Assembly (NCBI RefSeq): GCF_002266425.1
Contig: NZ_NPMN01000006.1
Coordinates: 62,001-126,000, forward strand
Reading direction: 5' to 3'
DNA: 64,000 bases
From: Tissierella sp. P1
Lineage (GTDB): Bacteria > Bacillota > Clostridia > Tissierellales > Tissierellaceae
The notes below the pieces were generated by a model that ran no database searches, had not been told where the DNA came from, and was given only the letters and a program-made list of their open reading frames with translations. Within the stretch, counting starts at the first letter, position 1, and every line of letters begins with the position of its first letter. A program made the position numbers and the translations under genes. Of this stretch, positions 35,973 through 46,949 are shown piece after piece.

Positions 35973-37910
35973 ATGTTTAATGAACAAGCTTTAATTGAGG
36001 AATCTAAAAAACATTGCGAAGAATTTTTACAAAAACAACAACGATCACTGGCTACATTTACAAAAGATTCTAGCTTAATATATATTCCTGATGAAAAGTT
36101 AGAGCGATTTAGATTAGATTCTTCCAAAGGAATTTTGTATTTGCCTTTGGCTAGTTTTTTAGATAAAAATCTGGATGAAAATCAAATGATGTGGCATATC
36201 TATTATGAGTTAGCCTTATACCCTGATTGGAGAAAACAAACTAGAATGTATTTAAATAGAAAAAGACATTGGCAGAAAGAAATTGACAGTATGACAAATT
36301 ATATTCTAGATAGAATAAAAAAAGAGGGGCTGGAAAAAGACTCTGCATATGAGCCTAAGATTATTTCAAATTATGTAAGAAAAGAAGTTCTTGATTTATT
36401 ATATTCCTTGGATAAGTATATCTCTTTTTTGAGGGTTTTACAGTTATGTCCCATATACAGAGATGAGGAAAATTTTGAAAAAATCATTCTATATATGAAG
36501 GAAATAGGTAAGACTGTTGAATGGATTTCAGAAATGCCTAAACATAGGGCTTTTATAAACAGTTTTTTAATTATTGAATTATATAAAACTGAGCCTAAAT
36601 TTGAAGAAGGTGTTGAGAATCCATTTCATAGGAAGGTTTTCAATGAACCTTTTTTTGACTTTGTTCATTATCAGTTAATGAGACAGATAAATAATGAGCA
36701 AGGAATTATAAAAAGAGACCCATTTATTCAATCTTTTATCTTTCCAGCCTTTAAAGAATTATGGAAACAGGAAATTGATGAAATGATATTTTATAAATCA
36801 AAGGAAGGTAAAGAGGAAAGTATAAAAGGAAGGGAAAATCCCTTTAAACAGGATGATATAGATGAAGCACAAGAATCTCTGGAATCTACCTATGAAGAAG
36901 TAGAAAGGATTTTAGAGGAAATGCTGGAGCAACAAGACCAAATGGTTTCCAGCGTAGAAAATATGATGAATAATAAAATGGATTTAGAATGCTATGGAAT
37001 CAGCCAAGGGGATCAACAGTTATTTCAATTTTATTCAAATAAGATGAAAAAAGAAAGAGAAGAAATGCGTCAATTTTGGAAGAAATTAATAGGAGATGCT
37101 AAAGAGGAAATAAGTGTAAAAAAAGACCATGAAATAAAGGGAAAACTGGATATAGGTAATCTGATTAGTTTTTATCCAGATTTTATCGAAGCTGAAAAAA
37201 AGGGAAACTATAAAAACCTTCCAATTTTCAATAGATACCTTTTAGAATCTCAAACAGATATATTACCTGAAAGAATAGAGATTTCTTTTGTTATAGATAA
37301 TTCAGGCTCAATGAATCCTAGGAAAATTGAGGCAGCAAGAAAAGCATTAGCAGTAACATTATTATCAATAGATGATTTCAATAGATATCTAAAAAATAAC
37401 TCAGAACAGTTGAATCAGAAAATAGAAGTTTTAAGTGAAACCTGGTTTTTTGGAAGCAAATACTATAATGTTAAAGAATTTAATCATAAAAATCTACAGG
37501 AAAAGGAAAAAAGTGAAATCATCCATTCCATTATAAGACTAGATGGAACAGATGGAGCAACTGATGATGGAAGTTGTCTAAAAGAAATATCCAATAGGAT
37601 TACGCCTAGGCAGGAACGTGAGCTTAAAAAGGGAAATCAAATAAAGATAGTCTTTCAAGTTACAGACGGTGCATCTAGTTTTCCGGGATTAGCAAAGGAA
37701 GCTGTAGAGGAATTATTGTCTAAGAATGTGGAAGTATATGGATTTCAAATAGGGAAAAATAATCAAGTAAATGAAAAGATATTTAACTTTGTATGGAATG
37801 AAGGATATAAAGAACCACATGGAGTAATAATCGGTGAAGAAGTAGAAAAGTTGCCAAAAGAATTGCTAAAAGCTGTAGGAAAAAATATGAAATCTATTTT
37901 TAATAATTAG
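35973..37910 (+). CDS. VWA-domain protein partnered with the AAA ATPase
   Basis: 645 residues. The N-terminal ~420 residues are helical and charged, with a long coiled coil near 290-330 (EAQESLESTYEEVERILEEMLEQQD). The C-terminal VWA domain begins near residue 435: metal site IDNSGSM, then GTDGATDDGS and VTDGASSF supply the remaining MIDAS residues. AAA plus VWA pairs (RavA/ViaA, CoxD/CoxE, Mg/Co chelatase-like) act in metal-cofactor insertion or protein remodelling; here the target is unknown. Adjacent after 10 bases, so one operon. Confidence 0.85.
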   Translation: MFNEQALIEESKKHCEEFLQKQQRSLATFTKDSSLIYIPDEKLERFRLDSSKGILYLPLASFLDKNLDENQMMWHIYYELALYPDWRKQTRMYLNRKRHWQKEIDSMTNYILDRIKKEGLEKDSAYEPKIISNYVRKEVLDLLYSLDKYISFLRVLQLCPIYRDEENFEKIILYMKEIGKTVEWISEMPKHRAFINSFLIIELYKTEPKFEEGVENPFHRKVFNEPFFDFVHYQLMRQINNEQGIIKRDPFIQSFIFPAFKELWKQEIDEMIFYKSKEGKEESIKGRENPFKQDDIDEAQESLESTYEEVERILEEMLEQQDQMVSSVENMMNNKMDLECYGISQGDQQLFQFYSNKMKKEREEMRQFWKKLIGDAKEEISVKKDHEIKGKLDIGNLISFYPDFIEAEKKGNYKNLPIFNRYLLESQTDILPERIEISFVIDNSGSMNPRKIEAARKALAVTLLSIDDFNRYLKNNSEQLNQKIEVLSETWFFGSKYYNVKEFNHKNLQEKEKSEIIHSIIRLDGTDGATDDGSCLKEISNRITPRQERELKKGNQIKIVFQVTDGASSFPGLAKEAVEELLSKNVEVYGFQIGKNNQVNEKIFNFVWNEGYKEPHGVIIGEEVEKLPKELLKAVGKNMKSIFNN

Positions 37911-38315
37911 TTGGGTAAACGTAAAATTGAACTCGTTTTTTAGCCTATCAATTTCTATGAGATAATATCTCCAACGTCAACAAAGGAGTTCATCTCCAGT
38001 GAAATAGGAAGAGATATGTATGAACGATGTATGGCTCTCCCACAAAAAAGCAGACACACATATCAACGTAAAAGCATCCGGCACTGGAAAAGGTAGATAC
38101 AATACCTTAAAACATTTTCAAGTAATTTAACAACTAAATATGAAAACAAAAAGTTGTTTGCTCTGGAGTGATATGATACTTCTAAAGTAGTCATCCTCTC
38201 ATATTTTTCTCTTATCTTTGTGTCTACCTTATTATACCACGTCCAATTTTTAATTAAATTGATTGTCTACTTGACAAGGGTCAGTTCATTCAGAAAATCT
38301 ATTTAAAGTAATTCA

Positions 38316-38353
38316 ACTAAAATAAAGTACATTATAATGTACTTTATTTTAGT
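38316..38353. repeat. 38-base perfect palindrome before the IS1182-type gene
   Basis: Self-complementary from 38316 to 38353, centred on ATTATAAT. It may be a terminator protecting the transposase gene from outside transcription or an element end. In the remainder of 37911-38469 I see no gene. Confidence 0.6.
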
Positions 38354-38984
38354 CCAGATTGTTGACAAAGTAAAATTTGTCAGCAGTTTTTTTTATTCAA
38401 AAAAAAGGGTTTTTGGTTATCAATGTCGAATATATAAGTATGCTAGAAAGATTGCAGGAGGCGAAACTAATGATAAATGAAATAAATAATATCCAACAAA
38501 AAATTGAATTAGTTTGCATTGAGAATTTAGTTCCTAAAAATCATTTACTTAGAGACATAGATAAATACATAGATTTTTCATTCATAAGAGATTTAACAAA
38601 AGATTTATACTGCCATGATAATGGGAGACCTGCAGTAGATCCGATTGTACTATTTAAAATGCTTTTCATAGGATATCTGTTTGGAATTAGATCAGAAAGA
38701 CAGCTAGTAAGAGATATTGAAGTAAATGTTGCCTATAGATGGTTTCTAGGTTTTTCTCTTACAGATAAAATACCAGATCACTCCACAATTAGACAAAATA
38801 GAATTAGGAGATTTAAAGTCACAAACATAGCCCAAGAAATCTTTGACAACATAGTGCTACAGGCCATATCTTACGGTCTTGTTCGCGGGAATATACTTTA
38901 CAGCGACTTCACTCATCTAAAAGCAAACGCAAATAAAAGAAAGTTTATTGAGCAAGAAGTAGAAGTTGGATCGTCAACACTTAT

Positions 38985-39779
38985 TTAGACAGTTTTTTTA
39001 AGGTTATGTAATTTATATTCTTTAGAACTTAAATATCCTAATGCCCCATGAATTCTAATATTGTTAAACCAATTTACATAGTCAGCTAAAATAATTTCTA
39101 ACTGTTCTAAGCTTTCAAAATGATAGTTATTAGCAAATTCAGTTTTAAATATCTTGAAGGTAGCTTCAGCTACAGCATTGTCATAGGGACAGCCTTTCAT
39201 ACTTAAAGAACGCTTAATTTTGAATGTATCTAGGACTTCATCTATTATCTTATTTTTGAATTCGTTGCCTCGATCTGTATGAAATAGAGTAATATCATCT
39301 AATCTAGTTTTAACCCTTGCAAAGGCTTTATAAACAAGCCCAGCATTCTTGTTAGGGCCAGCACTATAGCCAATTATTTCTCTATTAAATAGGTCGACTA
39401 ACAAACATACATAGTTCCATCTTTTGTTAACTCTAACGTATGTTAAATCACTGACTACAACTGCGTAAGGTTCATCTGTATTAAATTCTCTATTTAGTTT
39501 ATTAGCAATCTTTGATTCATTACATTTATCCACATGAGGCTTGTACTGAGCAACTGTATAGTTTGATACTAAGCCATTTTGCTTCATTATTCTACCTATT
39601 TTTCTTCTAGATACTATATAGCCTGCTTTTTTAAGCTCGACTTTAATTTTTCTAGTACCATAGTTATTTCTACTTGCTCTAAATATATCTATAACTTTTG
39701 GTGTTATTTTATCTGTAGACTCTTTAGGTTTTGATTCATAGTAATAAGTACTTCTAGGAATTTGTAGGACTTTGCACAT
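38985..39779 (-). CDS. IS3-family transposase OrfB (DDE integrase core)
   Basis: 264 residues from the first ATG, but normally made as an OrfAB fusion by -1 frameshift. An HTH_21-like N-terminus (PRSTYYYESKPKES) precedes the rve core: first Asp in VVSDLTYVRVNKRWNYV, second in LFHTDRGNEFKNK, Glu in CPYDNAVAEATFKIFKTE, and the IS3 tail WFNNIRIHGALGYLSSKEY. The frame is open upstream of the ATG across the OrfA end, as expected for frameshift expression. Confidence 0.93.
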   Translation of the reverse strand: MCKVLQIPRSTYYYESKPKESTDKITPKVIDIFRASRNNYGTRKIKVELKKAGYIVSRRKIGRIMKQNGLVSNYTVAQYKPHVDKCNESKIANKLNREFNTDEPYAVVVSDLTYVRVNKRWNYVCLLVDLFNREIIGYSAGPNKNAGLVYKAFARVKTRLDDITLFHTDRGNEFKNKIIDEVLDTFKIKRSLSMKGCPYDNAVAEATFKIFKTEFANNYHFESLEQLEIILADYVNWFNNIRIHGALGYLSSKEYKLHNLKKTV

Positions 39780-39820
39780 TGCTGATACACTGTATTTATG
39801 GGTATTATTCTTAATTACAT

Positions 39821-40105
39821 TTACTTTCGTCCTAATATCAGCGCTGCTTGCTTTAAAATATCATTCTCCATTTTTAGCTGTTGGTTTTCTTTTCTTAGCT
39901 TTATTAGTTCATTTTCTTCTGGAGAACGATTATCTTTTTCTTTAAAGGATCCAGTAGCTTGGCTTCTTTTAATCCAAGTATTAAAGGCAGTAGGTGTTAA
40001 GTCATATTCAGCCATAATATCATTCTTAGACTTACCATTTTCGTATAACTTTACCATTTGTTCTTTGAATTCTTCGGTATAGGTTCTTCTTGCTCTCTTT
40101 GTCAT
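39821..40105 (-). CDS. IS3-family transposase OrfA
   Basis: 94 residues: helix-turn-helix (EEFKEQMVKLYENGKSKNDIMAEYDLTPTAFNTWIKR) followed by a leucine-zipper coiled coil (ELIKLRKENQQLKMENDILKQAALIL). Near its end, on the minus strand, codons TTA AAG preceded by T form the slippery heptamer T-TTA-AAG (plus-strand 39851-39857), where a -1 shift leads straight into the OrfB frame. Confidence 0.93.
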   Translation of the reverse strand: MTKRARRTYTEEFKEQMVKLYENGKSKNDIMAEYDLTPTAFNTWIKRSQATGSFKEKDNRSPEENELIKLRKENQQLKMENDILKQAALILGRK

Positions 40106-41013
40106 ATAAACGATTCTCCTTTTAATATACTGATATTAGTTTACATGACCTTAATTTAGTTGTCTAGTTTATAGTAACCTATCCAAGTATCAGTCAAGGA
40201 TTATGTAGCTGATTTAGATAAAGCAGTAGAAGAAGATAGAATTGCAAATGATAAAAAACCTTTAAAAAAAAGAAAATGTAAAGCAAATAAAAAAGATCAA
40301 AGTTAATACCACAGATCCAGATAGCGGATATATGTACAGAGACAATAAGCCAGAAGGTTTTTTCTATCTAGACCATAGAACAGTTGATAGCCAAAATAAC
40401 ATAATAGTAGATGTTCATATAACTCCTGGAAATGTTAATGATGTGGGGCCATATCTAAAGAGATTGGATAAGAGAAAGATTAAAATTAGATGTAAAGTAT
40501 GTTGGATTAGATGCAGGTTATTATACAGATGTAATTTGCAAAGGTATTTTTGATAGGAATATAACCCCAGTAATTGCATATAGAAGAGGGGGTTACAAGA
40601 AGGGTAAATATTCAAAGAATAAATTTGTATACATTGAGGAATGGGATGTATATGCATGTCCAAACGATAATTTTCTAGAATATAAAACTACAACAAGGCA
40701 AGGATATAAAGAATATGTGTGTAATAAAGAAATATGTAAAATTTGCAATCATAAGGAAGTTTGCCTTCCAGAAGCATCAGACTTTAAGGCCATCAGGAGA
40801 CATGTATGGAAAGAATATAAAGAAAGGAATACTAAATTCATCAAAACATCTAAAGGAAAGATGATTTACAAAAGAAGAAAAGAAACGATAGAGCGGAGCT
40901 TTGCTGATTCAAAAGAATTGCATGGACTTAACTACAGTCGTTATCGTGGTATTACTGCAGTAAGCGAACAATGCCTGTTAACTGCTGCAGTACAGAACAT
41001 GAATATGATTTAA

Positions 41014-41461
41014 ATATTCCAATTATAAAAATTTCAAATTCTCTTAATGAGTCTATATAGATTATCTATAATGTTTTAGATATCTTTTAAAAGGCTATTC
41101 TATAAATGATGATATGAATAGATATCATGAAAATAAGAAAAATTGTGATAGAGAAAAAATATATTATAGACAAGATTATTGGAGGTTGTATTCTTATAAT
41201 TATAGGTTATTGTAATATATATAGAGGTGGTATTATAGGGAAAACCATTAAAGTTATAACTGAACTTTAATGAAGTAAGTCAAGATTCTATTAGAAATAT
41301 TATTAATAAAAGAAATGGAACTAAATATTTAATTATTAAAGAAAATCAATATATTATTTTAACAATAAAAGTATTTATTAATCTAAAAAGACTTTGTGAA
41401 CTAAACATGAAAAAAGATACAAGATTTTGCTAAAAACATGAAAAATTATTAAAATCCCGTA
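41014..41461. other. Spacer with an IS30-type C-terminal scrap
   Basis: Around 41266-41340 the plus strand reads FNEVSQDSIRNIINKRNGTK, which mirrors a similar segment at 42010-42070 and looks like the C-terminal part of an IS30 transposase from another, older copy. No intact gene is present. Confidence 0.4.
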
Positions 41462-42156
41462 TTGTATAATTAAGCTAGACAAAGTAAAGAAATAAAAAGT
41501 CATATGTGTTACACTCTATATTAAAACAATCATGAATTAATAAAGGAGAGATAACAAGTATGACTTATATACATTTTACTATAGATGAAGTAATTAATGA
41601 TAGAAAAATATTTTGATTTAAATACTCCAGTTATAAAAATCGCCAAGTCTTTAAAAAGATCTAGACAAACTATATATAATGTTGTTAATTATCTTAAGAA
41701 AGGATATTCTGCCAATGATTATATTAATAGATACAGGAAGAATAAAAGGAAGTGTGGTAGAAAAAAGCTAGTATTTACTGAGAGAGAAAAGGAATATATT
41801 GTTGAAAAAGTCAGTGAAGGATGTACTCTGACGTAATTGTAGGTCGTCAAAAAATAAGAAACTCTGACGAAGAAAGTGTCAAAATAAATTGTAGTGCTAA
41901 AACTATATATCTGAGATTTTATTTTGCAGATCTAGGAACACCTTCACAAAGAGAATTAAATTAAAACTCAAATGGCATATTAAGAAGAGATGGTTTACAT
42001 AAAGGTATCGATTTTAATAAAGTGAGTCAATATTTTATTAGCAATATTGCTAATAAAAGAAATAATATTCCAAGAAAATCATTAAATTACTTGATTCCTT
42101 TTGGGTGTTTTATGGCTTATATTACTAAAGAGAATTTGTCTAGCTTAATTTGACAA
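41462..42156 (+). mobile_element. Decayed IS30-family element bounded by inverted repeats
   Basis: The ends 41462-41483 and 42135-42156 match as inverted repeats in 20 of 22 positions, with a perfect 16-base core AATTAAGCTAGACAAA. Inside, the frame at 41597-41836 encodes an IS30 N-terminal helix-turn-helix (LNTPVIKIAKSLKRSRQTIYNVVNYLKKGY); it is broken upstream near 41596 and downstream near 41830. The later catalytic region is missing, and the total of 695 bases is shorter than a normal IS30 element, so it is an internally deleted relic. Confidence 0.75.
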
Positions 42157-42305
42157 ATAAAAAATTAATAAAAAATATAAAAAACTTGTTTCTTAAATTA
42201 TAAATATTTGCCCTTTAAATTGTCAAGGATAAAATGAACATACTAACGCATGCCTTTGAAATTTCAAGAACAAATATTTTTGTAAAATTCAAACGAGTTT
42301 AAATT
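42157..42305. other. A/T-rich spacer
   Basis: No gene or strong structure seen; contains the IS-end-like motif TTGTCAAGG near 42219. Confidence 0.3.
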
Positions 42306-43334
42306 TTAAGCTATAAGTGGATAACGATGTTTATCTTTTCTACTTAAGCTTAGTCCAGCAACTTGAGCTGGAGTTAAATCATTCAAAGATAAATATTGTC
42401 TTACAAAATTGTAAAAAATACAAATATACTGATTAGATTGTTAGCTAAGTCAAATGAATTAAACCCTTGCTTAGTCTTGTACCAAGCTTTAAATTGATGG
42501 TGAAAAGATTCAATCAAATTGTTGAGATATAATCTTTAAAACTTTCAACACGAATATGGTTCACTTCACCCTTGAACACAGTTTTAATAGGTATATTATA
42601 TGAACTATATCGATCCGAAACAATAGAGTCAACCTTTCCCCTGTGCTTTACAGAATTGAAAAGTTCAAAAGCTTCAGATGAGCCTCTATAAGGTGAAAGA
42701 TGATATCCTAAAACAAACCTAGTTTCAGAACCTACGATAAACCAAATATAATATTTTTGACCAGAAATTTTAACAACAGTCTCATCAGTATTCCACTCAT
42801 CAGAATCAAAGTTAAGACTAGGTATTAACACTAAAACCAAGTTGTTAAAAGAAGGTGCAAACTTTTTACACCAATTACTAATACTCGTATGTGACACATC
42901 AACATTATTAGCAACTTTAAAAATAAGAGCAATATTTCTAAAAAAATTTTACTAATAAAAAACATCGTTAGAGCTGATAGAATAATATGCACAGGGAATC
43001 GCATTCTTTTGAAATCATTTTAACCAACAAGTTTTGATATAGATGCAGGTAAAATATTATGAGTCTTAGGAACAAACATAGAATGCCTACACGATTTATT
43101 ACCACACTTATAATTAGAATAATACTCATAATCATGGTGAATAAAAGTAGCTTTATCACAAAGCGGATAGCGAGGATAGTTCTTATTCTTTTTAGTATTG
43201 GGCTTATCAGGTGTAAATTGATGCTTACACTTACATCATAAATATTTTTGATAACCATCCTTATCTTTACCATGACGATAAAAATGGTAATTATTATTGC
43301 ATTTTGAACATTTTATTGATACAATTTTTTGCAT
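42306..43334 (-). pseudogene. Zinc-ribbon DDE transposase remnant (IS6/IS240-like)
   Basis: Reading the minus strand from 43334 gives an N-terminal zinc ribbon (IVSIKCSKCNNNYHFYRHG...YLCCKCKHQF), then after several frame breaks a DDE core at 42514-42897 (DEWNTDETVVKISGQKYYIWFIVG, SDRYSSYNIP) and a C-terminus with FHHQFKAWYKTKQGF and LTPAQVAGL ending at 42306. At least four indels or stops are needed, so it is inactive. Closest general class is IS6/IS240 with an extra zinc ribbon. Confidence 0.7.
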
Positions 43335-43561
43335 AGGAATCATTCCTTTCTAGGAGATAATTGTTTTATTGCAATAACATTGTATCATACAGAGGATGTG
43401 GGTCCTAATTTTAACTTAAGTTTACAGACCGTCTAAAAAATAAAGGAGACCAACTATGAATTGTCAAGCAAAAATTCTTGACAATATGTAATTAAATAAT
43501 TCTCCTAAAATAGGCACACTCAAATAAACCTATCAGATATAGGATTTAAAATAAGGTGATT
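43335..43561. other. Inter-element spacer with inverted repeat
   Basis: Contains TTGTCAAG and CTTGACAA (about 43458-43482) as an 8-bp stem around an 8-base loop, similar to IS110 or IS-end sequences. No gene. Confidence 0.3.
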
Positions 43562-44727
43562 TTAGTCTAAGTTGAAAGCAACATTATCTTTTAGTATTTT
43601 TAAAATTACACGAACCAATTTATGAGCAACATGACCAAGAGCTGCATAATGGTTGTTATCTTGGGATTTTTTAAGCATAAAATAGTCATGGAATGTTTTG
43701 TTATTTAACGAAACATTTCAAGCAGCATTTATTAAGGCATAACGCAGTAACTTTGAACCACGTTTTGACATTCTGATGGTCTTAGTATAAAATTGACCAG
43801 ATTGGTTAACAGTAGGATTCAAGCCAGCATATGCTAAAAGCTTTGAAGGATTGGAAAATCTAGATATATAACCGATTTCACCGAGAATCATAGCTCCGTT
43901 AAGAAATCCTATACCAGGAATAGTCAAGATTACAGAATTCGATTCAATCATAATCGATTTAATGAATTCATCTAGTTCATCAATTTGCTTTTCCAATAAC
44001 TCAATTTGCGAGATAGTTTGGGTTATTTGAATAGATAAATAGGCATCACCAGTGCCTACAGATGATTTAGCCAGACCTTTTAAAGCAATAGCTTCTTCTT
44101 TACCAAAACGGCTGTGGGAAGCCTTTTTAAGAAGATATTACCTAAATAAGTAAGGTGTAAGGCAGCTATATCATTTGGACTGGAATGTCTTTTAAGTAGC
44201 TCATAACAAGTGTTGATGTGAATACCAGATTTAAAAAAGTATTGTAGCTCTGGAAAGATAATATCAACATACGATACGTGTTGAATCTTAAGTCTTGCTT
44301 TAGACTTTTTAGTTTTTTCTCTAAAACGACAAAGGCTTTTTAGACGAATTGAGTCAATGTCAGCCTTGGTAAAAATCCTATGGTTGTTTAAAATCATTGA
44401 TTTAATGATTAAGATGGTATCAACCTTATCAGTCTTAGTTTTACGAATATTTGACTTTCTTAAAGTAGCAGTTTGGATAGGGTTGATAACAGCAATATGA
44501 TAACCCATATTGTAAAGATAACAAATAAGGTTTTCTCCATAATGAGAAGTTGATTCAAGTCCAATTAGAAGATTTTCCTGATTAAGGGTCTTGAGTTTGG
44601 ACACTAACAAAGAGAAACCTTTCGAATCATTAGTAAAATTAAAAGGTTGAATTAAGACTTCACCATCAGCGGTCATAGCAGCGGCAAAGTGTTTTTGTTT
44701 GGCAATATCAATGCCAACGTAAATCAT
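43562..44727 (-). pseudogene. IS110-family transposase, inactivated
   Basis: The N-terminal DEDD domain (MIYVGIDIAKQKHFAAAM, IGLESTSHYGENL, NPIQTATLRKSNIRKTKTDKVD) runs 44727-44080. A frameshift near 44120 leads to KKASHSRFGKEEAIALKG, and the C-terminal Transposase_20 part (VILTIPGIGFLNGAMILGEIG, KLLAYAGLNPTVNQSG, RGSKLLRYALINAA) follows. In the tail an in-frame TGA at 43718-43720 stands where a Trp codon is expected; the reading continues to a natural stop at 43562. It is therefore dead by at least two lesions. Confidence 0.85.
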
Positions 44728-44987
44728 AGAACCACGTCCTTAATAATAATTTGACAACTGTTTTGAACCACCTAGTCTTATTCTCATAGCCTTGCGGGAG
44801 ATAAAAGTTTAAAATTTATCCAACTATAAATGATTTAAATAAGACAGTGGCATACACTCCTTAGAATAGTCAAGCTATAGGATTAAATAAAAAGTCCACA
44901 ATGTCTAATTCTATTATAATGGATAAATAATAATAAAAAGAAAGGAGAGTATGATTTTAGTCACTGACTATATCATACAAGGATTAA

Positions 44988-45783
44988 ATGACTAAGTTTG
45001 AGCAAGAAGTTAAAGTATTGAATATTAATATTTATGAAATAGGAAATAAATTAGAAAAACTAGGAGCAATCTTTAAAGGAAAGAAAAAACAAAAAAATAT
45101 TTGTTTATGACCTCCCAACTTTATATAATAGATTTTTAGAAATTAAATATATGTTAAATACAAATGAAAGTTTATTAATAAACACTAATTTAAAAAAACT
45201 AAAAATATTATTATTAGAGTTAGAAGATTTAATGCCTGAAAATGATATTCATAGTCTTTTAGAAGAATTACAAATTGATTCTCTGTCTTCAATTATTAAT
45301 CTTCCAATTAATAAAATACGTTTTATTCTAAATAGCCCTTTGTTTGAAAAAAAGATTAAACATTTTAAATTAAATCCAAATAAATGGATACGTTTAAGAG
45401 AATCAAATGATGATATTGAATTAACAACAAAACATATATTTACAAAAAATGATAACAATATACAAAAAGTTTTGGAAGTTGAAATTAAAGTATCCTCTTT
45501 TGATAAAACAAATATCTTTTTAGAAAGTATTGGGTTAGCAAAAAGAAGCTATCAAGAAAAAATAAGATATAGTTATGAATATAAAGGAGCTATGTTGGAA
45601 ATTGATATTTGGCCTATGTTAAATCCATACTTAGAAATAGAAGCAGATAATTATAAATTAATAGAAGATATAATAGAAGATTTAGATTTGAATAAATATC
45701 AAATCGTATCTTTAAATACAGAACAACTATATAAAAATATTAATATTGATGTGCATTCTATTAGCGAATTAAAATTTGATTAA
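44988..45783 (+). pseudogene. CYTH-domain protein (class IV adenylate cyclase-like), frameshifted
   Basis: When joined, about 264 residues. The N-terminus FEQEVKVLN has the ExExK triphosphate/metal signature of CYTH proteins (CyaB, thiamine triphosphatase). Further on NKWIRLRES, VLEVEIKV and GAMLEIDIWP...LEIEAD supply the alternating acidic and basic tunnel residues. A long helical insert lies between strands. The seven-A run 45091-45097 breaks the frame (needs one base fewer or two more). Flanked by transposon remnants, so possibly carried in. Confidence 0.75.
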
Positions 45784-45787
45784 AAAT

Positions 45788-46795
45788 GAAGGAAACTACT
45801 TGCTAATGTTTTAACCTCAAAAGTTGTACCATATTAAATTAAATGACCAAGGGTTTATTTCTAAATTGGATAAAACTCAATCCTTGGTAGTGCTAAAATT
45901 TTTCCACAACTACAATATTCGTAGGGCAAAAGGAAGAAATACAGTTGCAAATGCTAACGGGAAGCGAGGACGTTACTCAAGGATGTATACTTTTAGTAGT
46001 ATGCTTGAATGCGAATATTGTGGAGGAATTTTATCAAGACGTACATGGCACTCTGGATCAAAATACAACAAAATTATTTGGCAGTGTGTAAAAGCAATAA
46101 AAGATGGGAAAAAGTATTGCCCTTATTGTAAAGGAATTGAAGAGGAAGCCATTGAGAAAGCTTTCTTGGAAAGTTATAGACAGTTAACTTCAGACAATAG
46201 TTAAATAACTGAAGAATTTCTAGCCACAGTTGAAGAAGAACTAAAAGATGACATTTTAAACAAAGATTTAAAAAAGATAAATAGAGAGCTAGATAGGATA
46301 ATAAAAAAAGAAAAAGATTTGGTAGATATGAGGTTGTCTGAAGCTATCAGCATGGAAATTTATACAGACAAATTTGAAGGTATAACGAAAACTAAAGAAA
46401 ATCTTCTAAATGAAAAAATGAACTTAGAGATAGTTTTAAAAGATGAGAAGAGTATAAAGAAAAGACTTGAAGAGTTCAGGGAAGTTTTGAAGAATAATCA
46501 ATTTATCGAAGAATTTGATAGGACGATATTTGAAAGTATTGTTGAAAAAATAATTGTTGGTGGTATAGATAACGAAGGCAACAAAGATTCTGCGATGATA
46601 ACCATCGTTTATAAGACGGGGAAGAAAGATATAAAAGATATAACACCTTTTAAACGAAAGAGAAAAAATGCAAAAGATAAGGATGAAGTATCTAATAATA
46701 AATTGTGTTCCAAAACCTATACCGAGGGTGAAAAATTGTGTTCAAACGATATGGACCATACATGTGGATACGGTGGTATTGATGTCAAAGGGTGA
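45788..46795 (+). pseudogene. Large serine recombinase, C-terminal remnant
   Basis: Only the C-terminal two thirds survive. The zinc-ribbon segment MLECEYCGGILSRRTWH...IWQCVKAIKDGKKYCP and the coiled coil that follows (about 46250-46540) are typical of large serine recombinases of conjugative transposons and phages. The catalytic resolvase domain is missing, and TAA 46202-46204 interrupts the frame. A mobile element was probably once integrated here. Confidence 0.8.
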
Positions 46796-46829
46796 AAATA
46801 AATAGAGATGAAAATACTAATAAATTAAG

Positions 46830-46900
46830 GGTTTCCGAACATTGAGGTTGCCACAGGTAGATATCACCTGTGGACACGATGCTTGGAAACTCTTATTTTT
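46830..46900 (+). terminator. Long hairpin after the recombinase remnant
   Basis: Inner stem CCACAGGT (46851-46858) with ACCTGTGG; outer arms GTTTCCGAACAT and ATGCTTGGAAAC pair imperfectly; then TTATTTTTTA. Probably a terminator of the old mobile element. Confidence 0.6.
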
Positions 46901-46949
46901 TATGTTCATAGGAATAGTTTAATTGTTCTAACGCAGATAGGGTGATAGC

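Larger units (their letters stand above)
38967..40185 (-). mobile_element. IS3-family insertion sequence with intact ends
   Basis: A 1219-base element inside the IS1182-type gene. Its ends are imperfect inverted repeats starting TGGAT (left, 38967) and ending ATCCA (right, 40185), sharing TAGACA about 19 bases in and AAGG further in. The flanks are a direct 3-bp repeat AGT (38964-38966 and 40186-40188). Removing the element plus one AGT joins the host frame exactly (EVEV to SVKDYVADL). Both transposase frames look intact, so the copy may be recent and active. Confidence 0.88.
38470..41013 (+). pseudogene. IS1182-type transposase gene, interrupted and frameshifted
   Basis: From ATG 38470 (CAGGAGG upstream) the frame reads QQKIELVCIENLVPKNHLLRDIDKYIDF and GIRSERQLVRDIEVNVAYRWFLGF...PDHSTIRQNR, the IS1182 N-terminal domain. 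It is broken at 38967 by an IS3-family insertion. After 40186 the gene resumes (DYVADLDKAVEEDR) and then needs at least two frame changes to read DPDSGYMYRDNKPEGFFYLDHRTVD, VGLDAGYYTDV and the C-terminal RRKETIERSFADSKELHGLNYSRYRG. The active-site acidic residues fall in separate frames, so it is dead. Confidence 0.88.
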
